Below, piece by piece: positions 1 to 8,199 of a stretch of 48,504 bases of DNA; positions within the stretch are counted from its first letter, which is position 1, and the number at the start of each line of letters is the position of its first letter. The notes beneath the pieces are model-generated. The model saw only the letters and a program-made list of their open reading frames with translations. It did no database searches and was not told where the DNA came from. The translations under genes were made by a program, and so were the position numbers. The stretch covers positions 1-48,504 of the forward strand of contig CAJFPC010000001.1 of assembly GCA_904398325.1 (NCBI GenBank), in the 5' to 3' direction. The DNA comes from Candidatus Neoruminococcus faecicola. GTDB taxonomy: Bacteria; Bacillota; Clostridia; Oscillospirales; Ruminococcaceae.

Positions 1-237
1 AAAAGCGTGGATGACCTGGATATTGCGGCTGGGATAGCCGTCCACATGGGTGACAATGGGGCCGCCGCCCGCGATCTCGGGGGCCTCTTCCGCCGCTTCA
101 GATGAGGTAGAGGAGGTACTGCCGCTGCTGGTGGATGCCGCAGAGCTGCTGGAGGAGGTCTCCCCGCCGCCGCACCCCACAGCGGTGACGGCAAATGCCG
201 CAGCTAATAATGTGGCCAGTAATTGTTTTCTTTTCAT
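1..237 (-). CDS. TctC/Bug-type solute-binding lipoprotein, N-terminal part
   Basis: Only the first 79 codons are present; the gene runs off the left edge. It has a short Lys/Arg-positive start, a hydrophobic stretch and a lipobox ending in VGC (Cys22). A long Ser/Thr-rich spacer follows, then GYPSRNIQVIHAF, which resembles the first strand of tripartite tricarboxylate transporter binding proteins (typically YPSKPIRVIVPF). Such proteins are anchored outside the membrane and deliver carboxylates to TctAB. The start is set by ATG at 237 with GGAGG at 248-252, ten bases upstream. The family call rests on this short motif and its position after the spacer, so it is tentative. The lipoprotein call is firm. 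Confidence 0.6.
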   Translation of the reverse strand, partial: MKRKQLLATLLAAAFAVTAVGCGGGETSSSSSAASTSSGSTSSTSSEAAEEAPEIAGGGPIVTHVDGYPSRNIQVIHAF

Positions 238-290
238 CAGTCTCTAACCTCCAGTAAATCTAAATTTCAAGGGCTTTGCCCTATAGCATA

Positions 291-320
291 ATCATACAAT
301 TTTTGCGAAAAGAGATGCAA
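291..320 (-). promoter_or_regulatory. Candidate sigma-A promoter of the TctC-like gene
   Basis: Reading leftward, TTGCAT (315-320) and TATGAT (291-296) are 18 bases apart, about 50 bases before the start codon. The rest of the AT-rich gap 321-540 shows no gene or clear repeat. Confidence 0.4.
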
Positions 321-546
321 GGCTGATTTTAGACAAAATTTATTCAAATTTTATAGTACTATTTCCCTAAAAAAATTGATTTAAAATCGAATATTTTAGA
401 TATTTTATAGGGTCTTCCAGTTTTAATCGTTAAAATCAGTATCATCACAGATCTAGAAATAAAACCCGGTTTCTGTCTGCAGAACGATTAGCGTCAACAT
501 GCAGGCAGAGTTTTTTTCTGCAGGATGCCCTCCCCCGCTGATTTTA

Positions 547-555
547 TGGTATAAT
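547..555 (+). promoter_or_regulatory. Extended -10 promoter of degV
   Basis: TGGTATAAT matches an extended -10 (TGnTATAAT). No good -35 is visible at the expected distance, as is usual for extended -10 promoters. It lies about 50 bases before the start codon. Confidence 0.55.
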
Positions 556-608
556 ATAGAAAACGGCTGGGCGCTGCGCCCGCCGCCACTGGAAAAGAGG
601 CGATGACG

Positions 609-1481
609 ATGGCATCCTATCAGATTGTGACCGACTCCTCCACCGACCTGCCCGCCGCCCTGGCCAAAGAGCTGGGCCTGGTGGTGCTGCCCTTAAAATT
701 CACGCTGGAGGGGCAGACCTATGAGGATTTTCTGGAAGGGGGCGCCCTCACCTATCACGAATTTTATGATCGGCTGCGGGCCGGGGCCGTTTCCAAAACG
801 GCGCAGATCACCCTGGCGGAATTTGAAGAGGCTTTTGAGAAAATCCTGGCAGCGGGGCAGGATCTGCTGTATATCGGCTTTTCCTCCGGGCTGAGCGGCA
901 CCTACCACTGCGCCGTGCTGGCCGCGGAGGAGCTGCGGGGCAAGTTCCCGGAGCGGAAGATAATCACGGTGGATTCCCTGTGCGCCTCCATGGGGGAAGG
1001 GCTGCTGGTCTGGCATGCCTGCCGCCTGCGGGATGAGGGCATGCCGCTGGAGGAATTGGCCGCCTGGCTGGAAAGCCACAAGCTGCAGCTGTGCCATCTG
1101 TTCACGGTGGATGATCTGCACTTTTTGAAACGGGGCGGACGGGTCTCACCCACAACGGCGTTTTTCGGCACCATGATGAACATCAAACCGGTGCTGCGGG
1201 TGGATGACGAGGGCCATCTGGTCCCGCTGGGCAAAGCCCGCGGGCGCAAGGCCTCCCTCGCCGCCCTGTGCGATCAGATGAAGGCCCTTGTGGTCAGCCC
1301 CCAGGAGCAGACCGTCTTTATCAGCCACGGGGACTGCGAAGAGGACGCCCGCTATCTGGCGGAGCTGGTGCAGTCCCAGCTGGGCGTGCCCCGGGTGACC
1401 ATCGGGCAAATCGGGCCGGTGATCGGCTCCCATTCCGGGCCGGGCACGGTGGCGCTGTTCTTTTTGGGCAGCCACCGGTGA
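609..1481 (+). CDS. DegV family fatty-acid-binding protein
   Basis: A 290-residue DegV/FakB-type protein. Family members bind one fatty acid and, with the kinase FakA, feed exogenous acyl chains into phospholipid synthesis. The family signatures are visible: TDSSTDLP at residues 8-15 and the FSSGLSGTY loop at about 91-99, followed by GGRVSP and the GxHSGPGT motif near the C-terminus. ATG at 603 lies only two bases from GAGG, while ATG at 609 has an eight-base spacer, so 609 is preferred. The gene stands alone between an extended -10 promoter and a hairpin terminator. No fakA-like gene is in the window, so the partner must lie elsewhere. Confidence 0.9.
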   Translation: MASYQIVTDSSTDLPAALAKELGLVVLPLKFTLEGQTYEDFLEGGALTYHEFYDRLRAGAVSKTAQITLAEFEEAFEKILAAGQDLLYIGFSSGLSGTYHCAVLAAEELRGKFPERKIITVDSLCASMGEGLLVWHACRLRDEGMPLEELAAWLESHKLQLCHLFTVDDLHFLKRGGRVSPTTAFFGTMMNIKPVLRVDDEGHLVPLGKARGRKASLAALCDQMKALVVSPQEQTVFISHGDCEEDARYLAELVQSQLGVPRVTIGQIGPVIGSHSGPGTVALFFLGSHR

Positions 1482-1497
1482 CAAAAGAAGGAGATCA

Positions 1498-1526
1498 AAA
1501 AAGAGAGGGGTTTACCCTCTCTTTTT
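1498..1526. terminator. Bidirectional terminator between degV and the convergent lipoprotein gene
   Basis: AAGAGAGGG and CCCTCTCTT pair around a short loop, with A-runs on one side and T-runs on the other. It can serve both converging genes. Confidence 0.8.
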
Positions 1527-1547
1527 ATTTTTTGTGAATTTGAAAGA

Positions 1548-2858
1548 TCATGCCTCCGGCTGCTGCGCCTCCTGCACGGCAAAATAGCTGTCATCCAGCC
1601 GCCAGAGGCCATCCTGCCGCACCAGCCGCAGGGTATCCTGCCAGGATTCCATCAGCGAGACCTGGGCCGTGATCTCGATCCGCCCCTCCTCAGGGCGGGA
1701 AAGGGCCGCGCCGTCAAGCTCCCAGCGGAAGGCCCGGGCCATGCCGCTGACCGAGCCGTTCAGATAGAGCCGGCCGTCCAGATCCGTATAAAGGCCCCTG
1801 GCGCCCCCATCCTCCTGCCGATAAAAGAGATGCTCCATCCGTGCCGCCGCAGCCTGGCCGGTGAAGACGCTCTCCACCGCATTGCGGAGGGCGGCGGTGT
1901 TCTCATAAGGCAGGTGATGCACCAGAACAAAAGTCTCTATGCAATCCTGCGCCTCGTTATACCGCCGGATATGCTCCGGCTCGGGCACCGGCAGCGAAGC
2001 GCCGGACACCCCCAGGCGGACCCGCTCCCCTGTCTCGGGATCGCTGACGCCGGGGAGATCCTCCCCATAGGCCAGATAATTAAGGTAATAGGCCTTCTCG
2101 GCAAGGCAGGCGGCCAGCTCCAGTGCCTCGGCGTCGGTGAGCTGCTCCTGCCGCTGGAGCTCTGCCAGCCGTGCGATGCGGGCAGGGTCGTCCGTCCAGT
2201 CATACACGGCCTCATCGGGATTTTCCCGCACCGGGACCGTCAGGCTGGCCAGGCAGGATTCCAGCGCCTGCCGGGCCGTTTCCAGCTCCGTCCCCCCGGC
2301 TGGCGCCAGGGCGATGGTCATGATGGTATTATAGTTGGCCAAATAATAGCGTACCCCATCCACCGGGGCGGCATTCCCCAGCGTAATCCGGGCGGGGTAG
2401 TAATGCCCCTCCGTATTGTCGGAATAGGAAGCCGTCTGCCGGTCCTCCCCTTCACCTTCTTCCAAACTAGTCACCGCGCGGATGGGAGGCAGCACGGTAG
2501 AATCATAGGGCAGCGCAATCTCAAACCGGGCGGTAAACAGCCCCGGCGCCACCAGCCGGTCGCCTTCGGCATACCAGCCGCCGGGGACCTCCAGGGTGAT
2601 CTCGGTGCCCTGGGCGTTGCTGCCCGCAATAAAAAATTCCACGGTGTGGAGGGCTGCAAAAGCCGGTGCGCTGCTCTCCTCCTGGGAAGGGCTCTCCGGC
2701 CGGGAAGGGCTCTCCACCTGGGAAGAGGATTCCGACAAGGCGCTAAAAGCGCCGGAAGCATCCTCCTTACGGGAGGAGCTCTCGGCCGGCTGCCCTCCGC
2801 CGCAGGCGGCAAGGGTCAGGGAAAGCGCAACCAGCAGCGGCAAAAGGCAGTGTTTCAT
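1548..2858 (-). CDS. Lipoprotein of unknown function
   Basis: The 436-residue product has a lipoprotein signal peptide (LTLAACGGG, Cys19) and then a Ser/Glu/Pro-rich linker to about residue 65. A globular extracellular part follows, in which I recognise no family. It contains a region rich in acidic and aromatic residues and ends in a beta-rich segment (about 370-425) resembling small extracytoplasmic lipoprotein domains. ATG 2858 has AAGGAG about eight bases upstream. It starts 18 bases after the stop of the AbrB-type permease, so it is probably the last gene of the run beginning at alaS. I do not assign a function. Confidence 0.8.
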   Translation of the reverse strand: MKHCLLPLLVALSLTLAACGGGQPAESSSRKEDASGAFSALSESSSQVESPSRPESPSQEESSAPAFAALHTVEFFIAGSNAQGTEITLEVPGGWYAEGDRLVAPGLFTARFEIALPYDSTVLPPIRAVTSLEEGEGEDRQTASYSDNTEGHYYPARITLGNAAPVDGVRYYLANYNTIMTIALAPAGGTELETARQALESCLASLTVPVRENPDEAVYDWTDDPARIARLAELQRQEQLTDAEALELAACLAEKAYYLNYLAYGEDLPGVSDPETGERVRLGVSGASLPVPEPEHIRRYNEAQDCIETFVLVHHLPYENTAALRNAVESVFTGQAAAARMEHLFYRQEDGGARGLYTDLDGRLYLNGSVSGMARAFRWELDGAALSRPEEGRIEITAQVSLMESWQDTLRLVRQDGLWRLDDSYFAVQEAQQPEA

Positions 2859-2876
2859 TCGCGCGCTCCTTCCCGG

Positions 2877-4040
2877 CTAGGCCAGCAGCCAGACCACAAA
2901 CTGGCACATCCAGGGGGCGATCCACAGCACGCCGATGAGGCGGGTCATCTGGAAAAGGGCCACATCCGCCCCTTCGCCGCCCAAATCGGAGGCGATCAGC
3001 GCCATGTCGGCCACCCCCGCCGGGGTGGTGGCAAAGTAGGCGGTGGTCTCCTCCACATGAAACAGCCGGCACACCAGCCGCCCCAAGAGAATGCTGAGCA
3101 CCGTATAGCCCACGATGGAGATGAGCGCCGGCAGAATCAGCCCGCCCACCTGCCGCAGGTCATCGGGAGTAAAACAGCTGCCCAGATAGCTGCCGGAGAT
3201 CAGCTGCGCAATATGCTTGACCCGCGGCGTCAGCTTCATCCGGTTGGTGGCAATATTGAGGATGGCCACCGCCGCCATGGCAAACAGCATACAGCCGGCA
3301 GGCACCCCTGTCAGCTGCCCTATGGTGCCTGCCGCCAGAGCCGCCGCTACCGTCCAGGCCAGCTCCTTGTTGCCCTTGGGCGGAGCGGCCGGGATGGCTG
3401 GGGCTGCCGGCTGCGGGAGCGGCTGGTCACTGTCCAGCTCTCCCTCCACCTTGACCTCTTCCTGCCATACTTCTGCAGCGGCGATCTGCGCCGCTGCCGC
3501 CTGGTGGCGGCTCTGATGGGCTTTCACCGTCCTGGTCAGCAGCATGGGCAGCACGATCAGGGCACTGATCAGGCGCAATAGCTGCAGCAGGGATACCGTG
3601 GGCACATCCGCACCCAGCGGCTCACCGATCAGCGGCATATCCGAAATGCCGCCCGCCGTGGTGGCGAACATGGCGGTCATCAGATCCACGTCCGAGCATT
3701 TCCAGATCGTGATACCCAAAATCAGATTGATGGCTAACATTCCCACCAGGATAAACAGTGCCGGCCCGATGGAATGGCGCAGCCGGCGGACCTTTTCCGC
3801 ATCCAGGTCCACTGCGATGGCGGCACCGGCGACCATCATGGAAACGTTTTTCAGCCAGGCTGGCACAAAGGCAATTCCCGTAGAAACGCTGAACAGCATC
3901 GAAGCCAGCAGCGCCCCCACCAGCGCGCCGGCAGGCAGCTTGAGCTTCATGCCCAAAAGCCCTCCTGCCACGCCGACTGCCAGCGTCACCAGCAGCATCA
4001 GCGGCGGGCTGGCAGACAAATACGCCACAAAATCATTCAC
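2877..4040 (-). CDS. AbrB-type (duplicated) membrane permease
   Basis: An integral membrane protein of about 387 residues made of two homologous halves, as in the AbrB duplication family. This is unrelated to the Bacillus transition-state regulator AbrB. The repeat is plain: FATTAGGISDMPLIG in the first half and FATTPAGVADMALIA in the second, each after several hydrophobic helices. A hydrophilic Ala/Pro/Gln/Glu-rich linker of about 50 residues separates the halves. Transport substrates are poorly known; an efflux or regulatory role has been suggested for some relatives. GTG 4049 sits one base from AAGGAG, whereas GTG 4040 has a ten-base spacer and overlaps the upstream stop as GTGA, so 4040 is chosen. 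It is translationally coupled to the DHHW-like gene. Confidence 0.85.
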   Translation of the reverse strand: MNDFVAYLSASPPLMLLVTLAVGVAGGLLGMKLKLPAGALVGALLASMLFSVSTGIAFVPAWLKNVSMMVAGAAIAVDLDAEKVRRLRHSIGPALFILVGMLAINLILGITIWKCSDVDLMTAMFATTAGGISDMPLIGEPLGADVPTVSLLQLLRLISALIVLPMLLTRTVKAHQSRHQAAAAQIAAAEVWQEEVKVEGELDSDQPLPQPAAPAIPAAPPKGNKELAWTVAAALAAGTIGQLTGVPAGCMLFAMAAVAILNIATNRMKLTPRVKHIAQLISGSYLGSCFTPDDLRQVGGLILPALISIVGYTVLSILLGRLVCRLFHVEETTAYFATTPAGVADMALIASDLGGEGADVALFQMTRLIGVLWIAPWMCQFVVWLLA

Positions 4041-5167
4041 GGACTCCACTCTCCTTCGGTTTCCGATTCTTTCTGCTTCCGGTCGATGCCGGAGGGGATA
4101 TCTGTATGCATAAAGCTCTCCGCCGAGTAGGCGAACAGCACCTGATCGTATTCATAAACATCCAGCTCCTCCAGCTGGCGGTCGGAAATGGTGTTCAGAT
4201 CCACAAAGGTGATCAGATCGTAATGGATGGTCAAAAAGGGCAGATAGCTTTTCATGGTTTCATCGCCAAAGACCAGCAGGCGCTTTTCAAAAGGCGCTGT
4301 GCTGCGGATGTCGATGCGGGGTGAAAGGCCGCCCAGATAAAGATCGGTGGCATCCTGCCCCTCCTTCAGGCAGTACAGCGGATAAAGGGTATAGTAGACG
4401 CGGGGGGTCTCCTCCTCCCCGTCGTAATGGGTCACCTGGTATTCCCGATGAAAGCTTTCCAGCTCATACACGCTGAGGATATCCGCCTGCACCCGGTCAT
4501 AGGGGAACTGCTCGTAAAGCTCCCCATAATAATCATAGAGCACCGGCCGGATGGCAAACTGCTCGATTTCCCGCGGGGCCACCCCCAGCTTGCCTCCCAC
4601 CGCGGTATAGATGTAAAAGCCCCCCAGGCTGGTGGGCAGCTCCTTGGTGCGGTAATAGAGGTATTTGTCATTGTTGGCATATAAGGATGTGTAGGTATCG
4701 ATGCAGATGGCAGAGCCGGCCAGACGGTCGTAAACATAGTCGAACAGGGATTTCTGGTTGTATACCGTGGCCAGCGGCGGGATCTCATCCTGCCGGATCA
4801 CGCAGGAATTGGGGATCAGCGCCACATAGGTGGAAACGCCGTACCGCTCGGTAAAATCCAGGATCGCCTGGGTATTCTGCCGCACAAAATCTCCATACGG
4901 CCCGGAGACATTCTCCACCAGCGAATTCTCGCTGATAAAGACGGAGGATTGCTCCCGCATGCCCAGCCGGTAGCGCACCTCGGTGACCATCTGCCGCAGC
5001 TGCTGCTGAAAGGGCAGATGATCCCGGATGCTCTGTTCCAGCTGGCTGGCCGCCTGCTGCCCCTGCGCTTCGGGGAGGCCGTCATGAAACAGCACCTCCA
5101 GCATCACCACCGCCGGCACGATCGCCAGCAGGAAAAGCAGCAGCAGAAACGAAGATATTTTTTTCAT
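4037..5167 (-). CDS. DHHW/AlgX-like partner of an MBOAT protein, catalytic residues replaced
   Basis: The 376-residue protein has one N-terminal membrane anchor (about 5-27) and an extracytoplasmic SGNH-like domain. It aligns by eye with DHHW proteins, which act with MBOAT transferases in O-acetylating surface polymers. The family signature usually reads YYRTDHHWTSLGAYYAY; here it is YYRTKELPTSLGGFYIY, with K175-E-L-P178 in place of DHHW. The usual nucleophile motif DSF is DET (FGDETMKSYLPFLT, Glu303). The framework is intact, with no frameshift or stop. ATG 5167 has AAGGAGG with a six-base spacer and is preferred over GTG 5170. It begins 31 bases after the MBOAT gene. The fold assignment is good; loss of the standard reaction is inferred from the substitutions. 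Confidence 0.75.
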   Translation of the reverse strand: MKKISSFLLLLFLLAIVPAVVMLEVLFHDGLPEAQGQQAASQLEQSIRDHLPFQQQLRQMVTEVRYRLGMREQSSVFISENSLVENVSGPYGDFVRQNTQAILDFTERYGVSTYVALIPNSCVIRQDEIPPLATVYNQKSLFDYVYDRLAGSAICIDTYTSLYANNDKYLYYRTKELPTSLGGFYIYTAVGGKLGVAPREIEQFAIRPVLYDYYGELYEQFPYDRVQADILSVYELESFHREYQVTHYDGEEETPRVYYTLYPLYCLKEGQDATDLYLGGLSPRIDIRSTAPFEKRLLVFGDETMKSYLPFLTIHYDLITFVDLNTISDRQLEELDVYEYDQVLFAYSAESFMHTDIPSGIDRKQKESETEGEWSP

Positions 5168-5198
5168 CACGGCCCTCCTTTCCGGCCCGCAGTGGAAA

Positions 5199-6530
5199 TC
5201 AGTAAATCAGCATGCTGACGCTGAGCAGATACAGCAGCAGGGTGAACACCGTCCCCAACAGCGCCCGCAGATGGCCATGCCTGCCCTTAAGCAGCTGATC
5301 CAGGCGGCTGACCAGCCCCAGCGAGCTGATGACGGCGATCAGCAGGATCGACAGGTTGGCCGATGTGATATACAAAAAATTCCCGTGGTACACCGGCGCG
5401 CCCGACAGGCCGAACATGACTGCCAGATACCCGGCGGACTGGCTCAGCGTGTCGCCGGAGAAAATCGCGAAGGAAACCACCACAATAAACACCGTCGCCA
5501 GATGCATCAGCACAACCGGCACCCGGGGCAGCGCACGGGCCAGGACATAGCGCTCCAGCAGGATAAAGATCCCCAAATAGACCCCCCATACCAGATAATT
5601 GAGCCGGATGCCGAACCACAGCCCGGAAAGCATGGCCACCACCATCACGTTGATGGCGCCGGCCATGCGGCCGTTCTCCTCCCCGCCCAGGGCCAGATAG
5701 ACGTATTTGCCCAAAAAGCGGTTGACCGTCACGTTAAAGCGGGAGAAAAAGTCATCCACCCCCGCCGCTTCTGCCGGGTAGTAAAAGTTGGCGGGAATCC
5801 AGATGCCCAGCATTTTGGCAATCCCCTTGGCCATATCGCACAGCCCGCTCAGGTAAAAATAAAGCTGCAGCCCGCGGGTGAGGGCCAGCATCCAGGCGGC
5901 CAGCACACAGGGAGACTGGGCCATCTGGCTGGAAAGAGCCGTATAATAGCTGGTCAGCTGGGTGGAGAGGATGGCGATTTTGGCAAAGCCCCGCACAAAG
6001 CGGGAAAAACCGCTCGCCGCGCCCGAAAGGGTGGGCTTGGGGGCCTTCAGCTGGGGGAGGAATTCATCCCCGGTGATCACCGGCCCCGCCGCCAGCTTGG
6101 GGAAATAGGCGGAAAAGCAAAGGAAGCTGGCGATGTTTTTTTCTGCCGGGCATTTGCGGCAGTAAACATCCACCAGGTAGCCGATGGAGGTGACGGAATA
6201 CACCAGATAGCCGTAAGGCACCTCCCCCGCATGCATGGCGCCCGCCGCGCCGAACACCGCGATCAGGGCGATATTTTTAAACACGCCGAACAGCACCAAA
6301 AAGTGCCGCTGGCTTTTGCCCAGGGCATGGGCCGACATAAAGTGGATCAGCGCATAATCCAGCAGGATCGCGGCCAGCATGGGCAGGAACATCCGCGGCT
6401 GCATCTGATAGTAAAACGCCAGGCAGGCAGCGGCCAGCAGGTATTTTCTGCCGTGGGCCGGGCACAGCCAGTACAGGCCCACAAACAGCGGCAGAAACAC
6501 CATCAAAAACGTCATACTGACCAGCTGCAT
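5199..6530 (-). CDS. MBOAT (AlgI/DltB-like) membrane protein, conserved histidines replaced
   Basis: A 443-residue polytopic protein with the MBOAT/AlgI layout: YFPKLAAGPVITGDEFLPQL at 142-161, LQLYFYLSGLCDMAKG (221-236) and YVYLALGG (277-284). AlgI-type enzymes move acyl groups across the membrane to an extracellular partner and depend on invariant histidines. Here the positions that usually read WHISL, GLWHG and YHG are FNVTV (Asn at about 267), GLWFG (Phe306) and VYLG (Leu319). The reading frame is intact and hydrophobicity is preserved. ATG 6530 has AAAGGAG upstream. It starts 22 bases after the Toprim gene and precedes the DHHW-like partner, the normal gene order for this pair. It is probably a transporter-like or structural paralogue rather than a standard acyltransferase. 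Confidence 0.8.
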   Translation of the reverse strand: MQLVSMTFLMVFLPLFVGLYWLCPAHGRKYLLAAACLAFYYQMQPRMFLPMLAAILLDYALIHFMSAHALGKSQRHFLVLFGVFKNIALIAVFGAAGAMHAGEVPYGYLVYSVTSIGYLVDVYCRKCPAEKNIASFLCFSAYFPKLAAGPVITGDEFLPQLKAPKPTLSGAASGFSRFVRGFAKIAILSTQLTSYYTALSSQMAQSPCVLAAWMLALTRGLQLYFYLSGLCDMAKGIAKMLGIWIPANFYYPAEAAGVDDFFSRFNVTVNRFLGKYVYLALGGEENGRMAGAINVMVVAMLSGLWFGIRLNYLVWGVYLGIFILLERYVLARALPRVPVVLMHLATVFIVVVSFAIFSGDTLSQSAGYLAVMFGLSGAPVYHGNFLYITSANLSILLIAVISSLGLVSRLDQLLKGRHGHLRALLGTVFTLLLYLLSVSMLIY

Positions 6531-6552
6531 GCCTTATCGCTCCTTTCCTGTG

Positions 6553-7158
6553 TTACTGATGCGGCAGGGGGCCGAACAGCTCCTGCACCAGCTCCCTGGC
6601 CTGTGCGCGGCCCATCGACGCGTTTAAAAAATCCATCAGGCCGTTGGCGGTCACATAATCCGGCAGGCCCAGCCGCTCCAGCAGCTGGCGGCGGCGCTGG
6701 GCGCTCTGCGCCGTGCCGGAAAGGCCCCAGGCGAAAAGATCCGCCTTGGTGAGCTTCTCCCGGAAAGGCGCATCCTCCCGGCAGAGCACGCCCGCCTTGG
6801 CGAAGGCTTCCAGAATCACCTGACGGCTCATGCCCTCCACCCCCAGCAGCCCCTGGGCGGAGGGGGCGCGCTTGCGGCGCTCCTTGCCCGCAATCTGCGG
6901 GATGTAGACCTGATAGACCCTGCCCTCCGCCAGTAGGCTCTTAAGATGCCCCCGGATGCGGAAGCCCGCCGTATCCGAGTCGGTGACGATGATAACGCCG
7001 CAGCTCTTGGCCAGGGCGCGGATCATGGCGGCCTTTTCCCGGTCGCGGAAAATATCAAAACCGCCGGTCTCGACGATCATGCAGTCAAAAATGGAGGCCA
7101 GCCGGCTCTTGTCGTAGCGGCCTTCCACGATGACCGCCTCTTTGAGTGGGATTTTCAT
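6553..7158 (-). CDS. Toprim-domain RNase M5-like protein (DUF4093 type)
   Basis: A 201-residue protein with a Toprim domain: VEGRYDKSRL (Glu12) and the DSD pair at Asp60/Asp62 that binds the catalytic metal. A C-terminal region typical of the clostridial RNase M5-like group follows (ADLFAWGLSG, then a short helical tail). RNase M5 matures 5S rRNA by cutting its precursor. The canonical rnmV gene usually sits beside ksgA, but here it overlaps holA by four bases (ATGA). Whether it processes 5S rRNA or another structured RNA is not shown. The Toprim assignment is strong and the substrate is inferred. Confidence 0.75.
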   Translation of the reverse strand: MKIPLKEAVIVEGRYDKSRLASIFDCMIVETGGFDIFRDREKAAMIRALAKSCGVIIVTDSDTAGFRIRGHLKSLLAEGRVYQVYIPQIAGKERRKRAPSAQGLLGVEGMSRQVILEAFAKAGVLCREDAPFREKLTKADLFAWGLSGTAQSAQRRRQLLERLGLPDYVTANGLMDFLNASMGRAQARELVQELFGPLPHQ

Positions 7159-8195
7159 GCCCGCACATCCTTCAAAAACAGTTTGACCACCGCGGTCTCC
7201 AGCACGGTCTGCGCATCCAGGCGGCTGCTCTTAAGCAGGGCATCCGCCTCGCCCAGCACCCGCAGGGCATGCCGCAGATAGCCGGCGGAAAAGCGGCCCG
7301 CATCCCGCAGGGCGTTTTTCACCCGGAAATCCCCCTTGCGGTAGCCGAAATCCTTCTCCAGCTCCGCCTGGCCCAGCCCGGCGGCCAGGGCGGCTTTGGC
7401 ACGGTAAAGATCGGCAAAGGAGGAGATCAGCGCCGACAGGATCATCACCGGCTCCACCCGCTGAAAGCAGAGCTCATCCACCGCCTCCAGAGCGCGCTGG
7501 CGATCCTGCCGCAGCACCGCGCGGGAAAGCTCGAAGGTGCGGGTATCCTCCTGCTGGGTGCAGAGCAGGGCGATATCCTCCGCCGTGATGGCACGCCCCT
7601 GGCAGTAAGCGGTCAGCTTGGCCATCTCCCCCGCCAGCTGGCCCATATCCCGCAGGCCGGTGTACTCCAGAAACTGCCCCGCCTGGGCGGCCGCCAGGGT
7701 ACAGCCCTGCCGGCTGGCCAGCCGCCGCAGGAATTCCTTCAGGTCCTTTTCCTGGGGCGGGCGGCTCTCCAGCACCTGGCCGGAGCGGTCCACCGCCTTT
7801 TTCAGCGCCTCCAGGCGGCTTTTGCCCCCGGGGGTGGCAGGCTGCTGCGCCGTAATCACGAAAGTGGTGGTCTCCGGCGGGTCGGCGGCGATGGCGCAGA
7901 GGGCCTCGCTGTCGGCGGCGGAAAGAGCGTCCGCCTCCAGCCCCTGCAGGTAAACATAGCGCCGGTCGCTGAGGAAGGCCACCGCCTCCACCGCCGCGGC
8001 CAGCTCCTGCAGGTCAAAGCGGCCCCCGTCAAAATGCTGGTAGGCGAAATCATCCCCCGTCTTGGGCCGGCGGGCGAGGATTTTTTCCAAATACAAATCG
8101 CGCAGATAGGGTTCTTCCCCCGTAAGCAGATAAGCCCGCTGAGGCTCCGGCGCCTTCAGGGCGTCCAGAATCTGCCGTTCTTCCGTTAAAATCAA
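7155..8195 (-). CDS. holA: DNA polymerase III subunit delta
   Basis: At 346 residues this has the usual length of HolA, the delta subunit that opens the sliding clamp within the clamp loader. Visible features are the N-terminal YLLTGEEPYLRD segment (the degenerate nucleotide-fold region), the central DRRYVYLQGLEA strand and TFVITAQQPATPGGKSRLEALKKA. The C-terminal helical collar contains FELSRAVLRQDRQRALEAVDEL and ends in DAQTVLETAVVKLFL. It lies four bases after comEC, a common neighbour of holA in Bacillota, and overlaps the Toprim gene. Confidence 0.9.
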   Translation of the reverse strand: MILTEERQILDALKAPEPQRAYLLTGEEPYLRDLYLEKILARRPKTGDDFAYQHFDGGRFDLQELAAAVEAVAFLSDRRYVYLQGLEADALSAADSEALCAIAADPPETTTFVITAQQPATPGGKSRLEALKKAVDRSGQVLESRPPQEKDLKEFLRRLASRQGCTLAAAQAGQFLEYTGLRDMGQLAGEMAKLTAYCQGRAITAEDIALLCTQQEDTRTFELSRAVLRQDRQRALEAVDELCFQRVEPVMILSALISSFADLYRAKAALAAGLGQAELEKDFGYRKGDFRVKNALRDAGRFSAGYLRHALRVLGEADALLKSSRLDAQTVLETAVVKLFLKDVRA

Positions 8196-8199
8196 GGCG

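Noticed and set aside
5199-6530. MBOAT gene as a pseudogene
   Set aside because: The frame is complete, the ribosome site is good and the membrane pattern is kept; only specific family residues differ.
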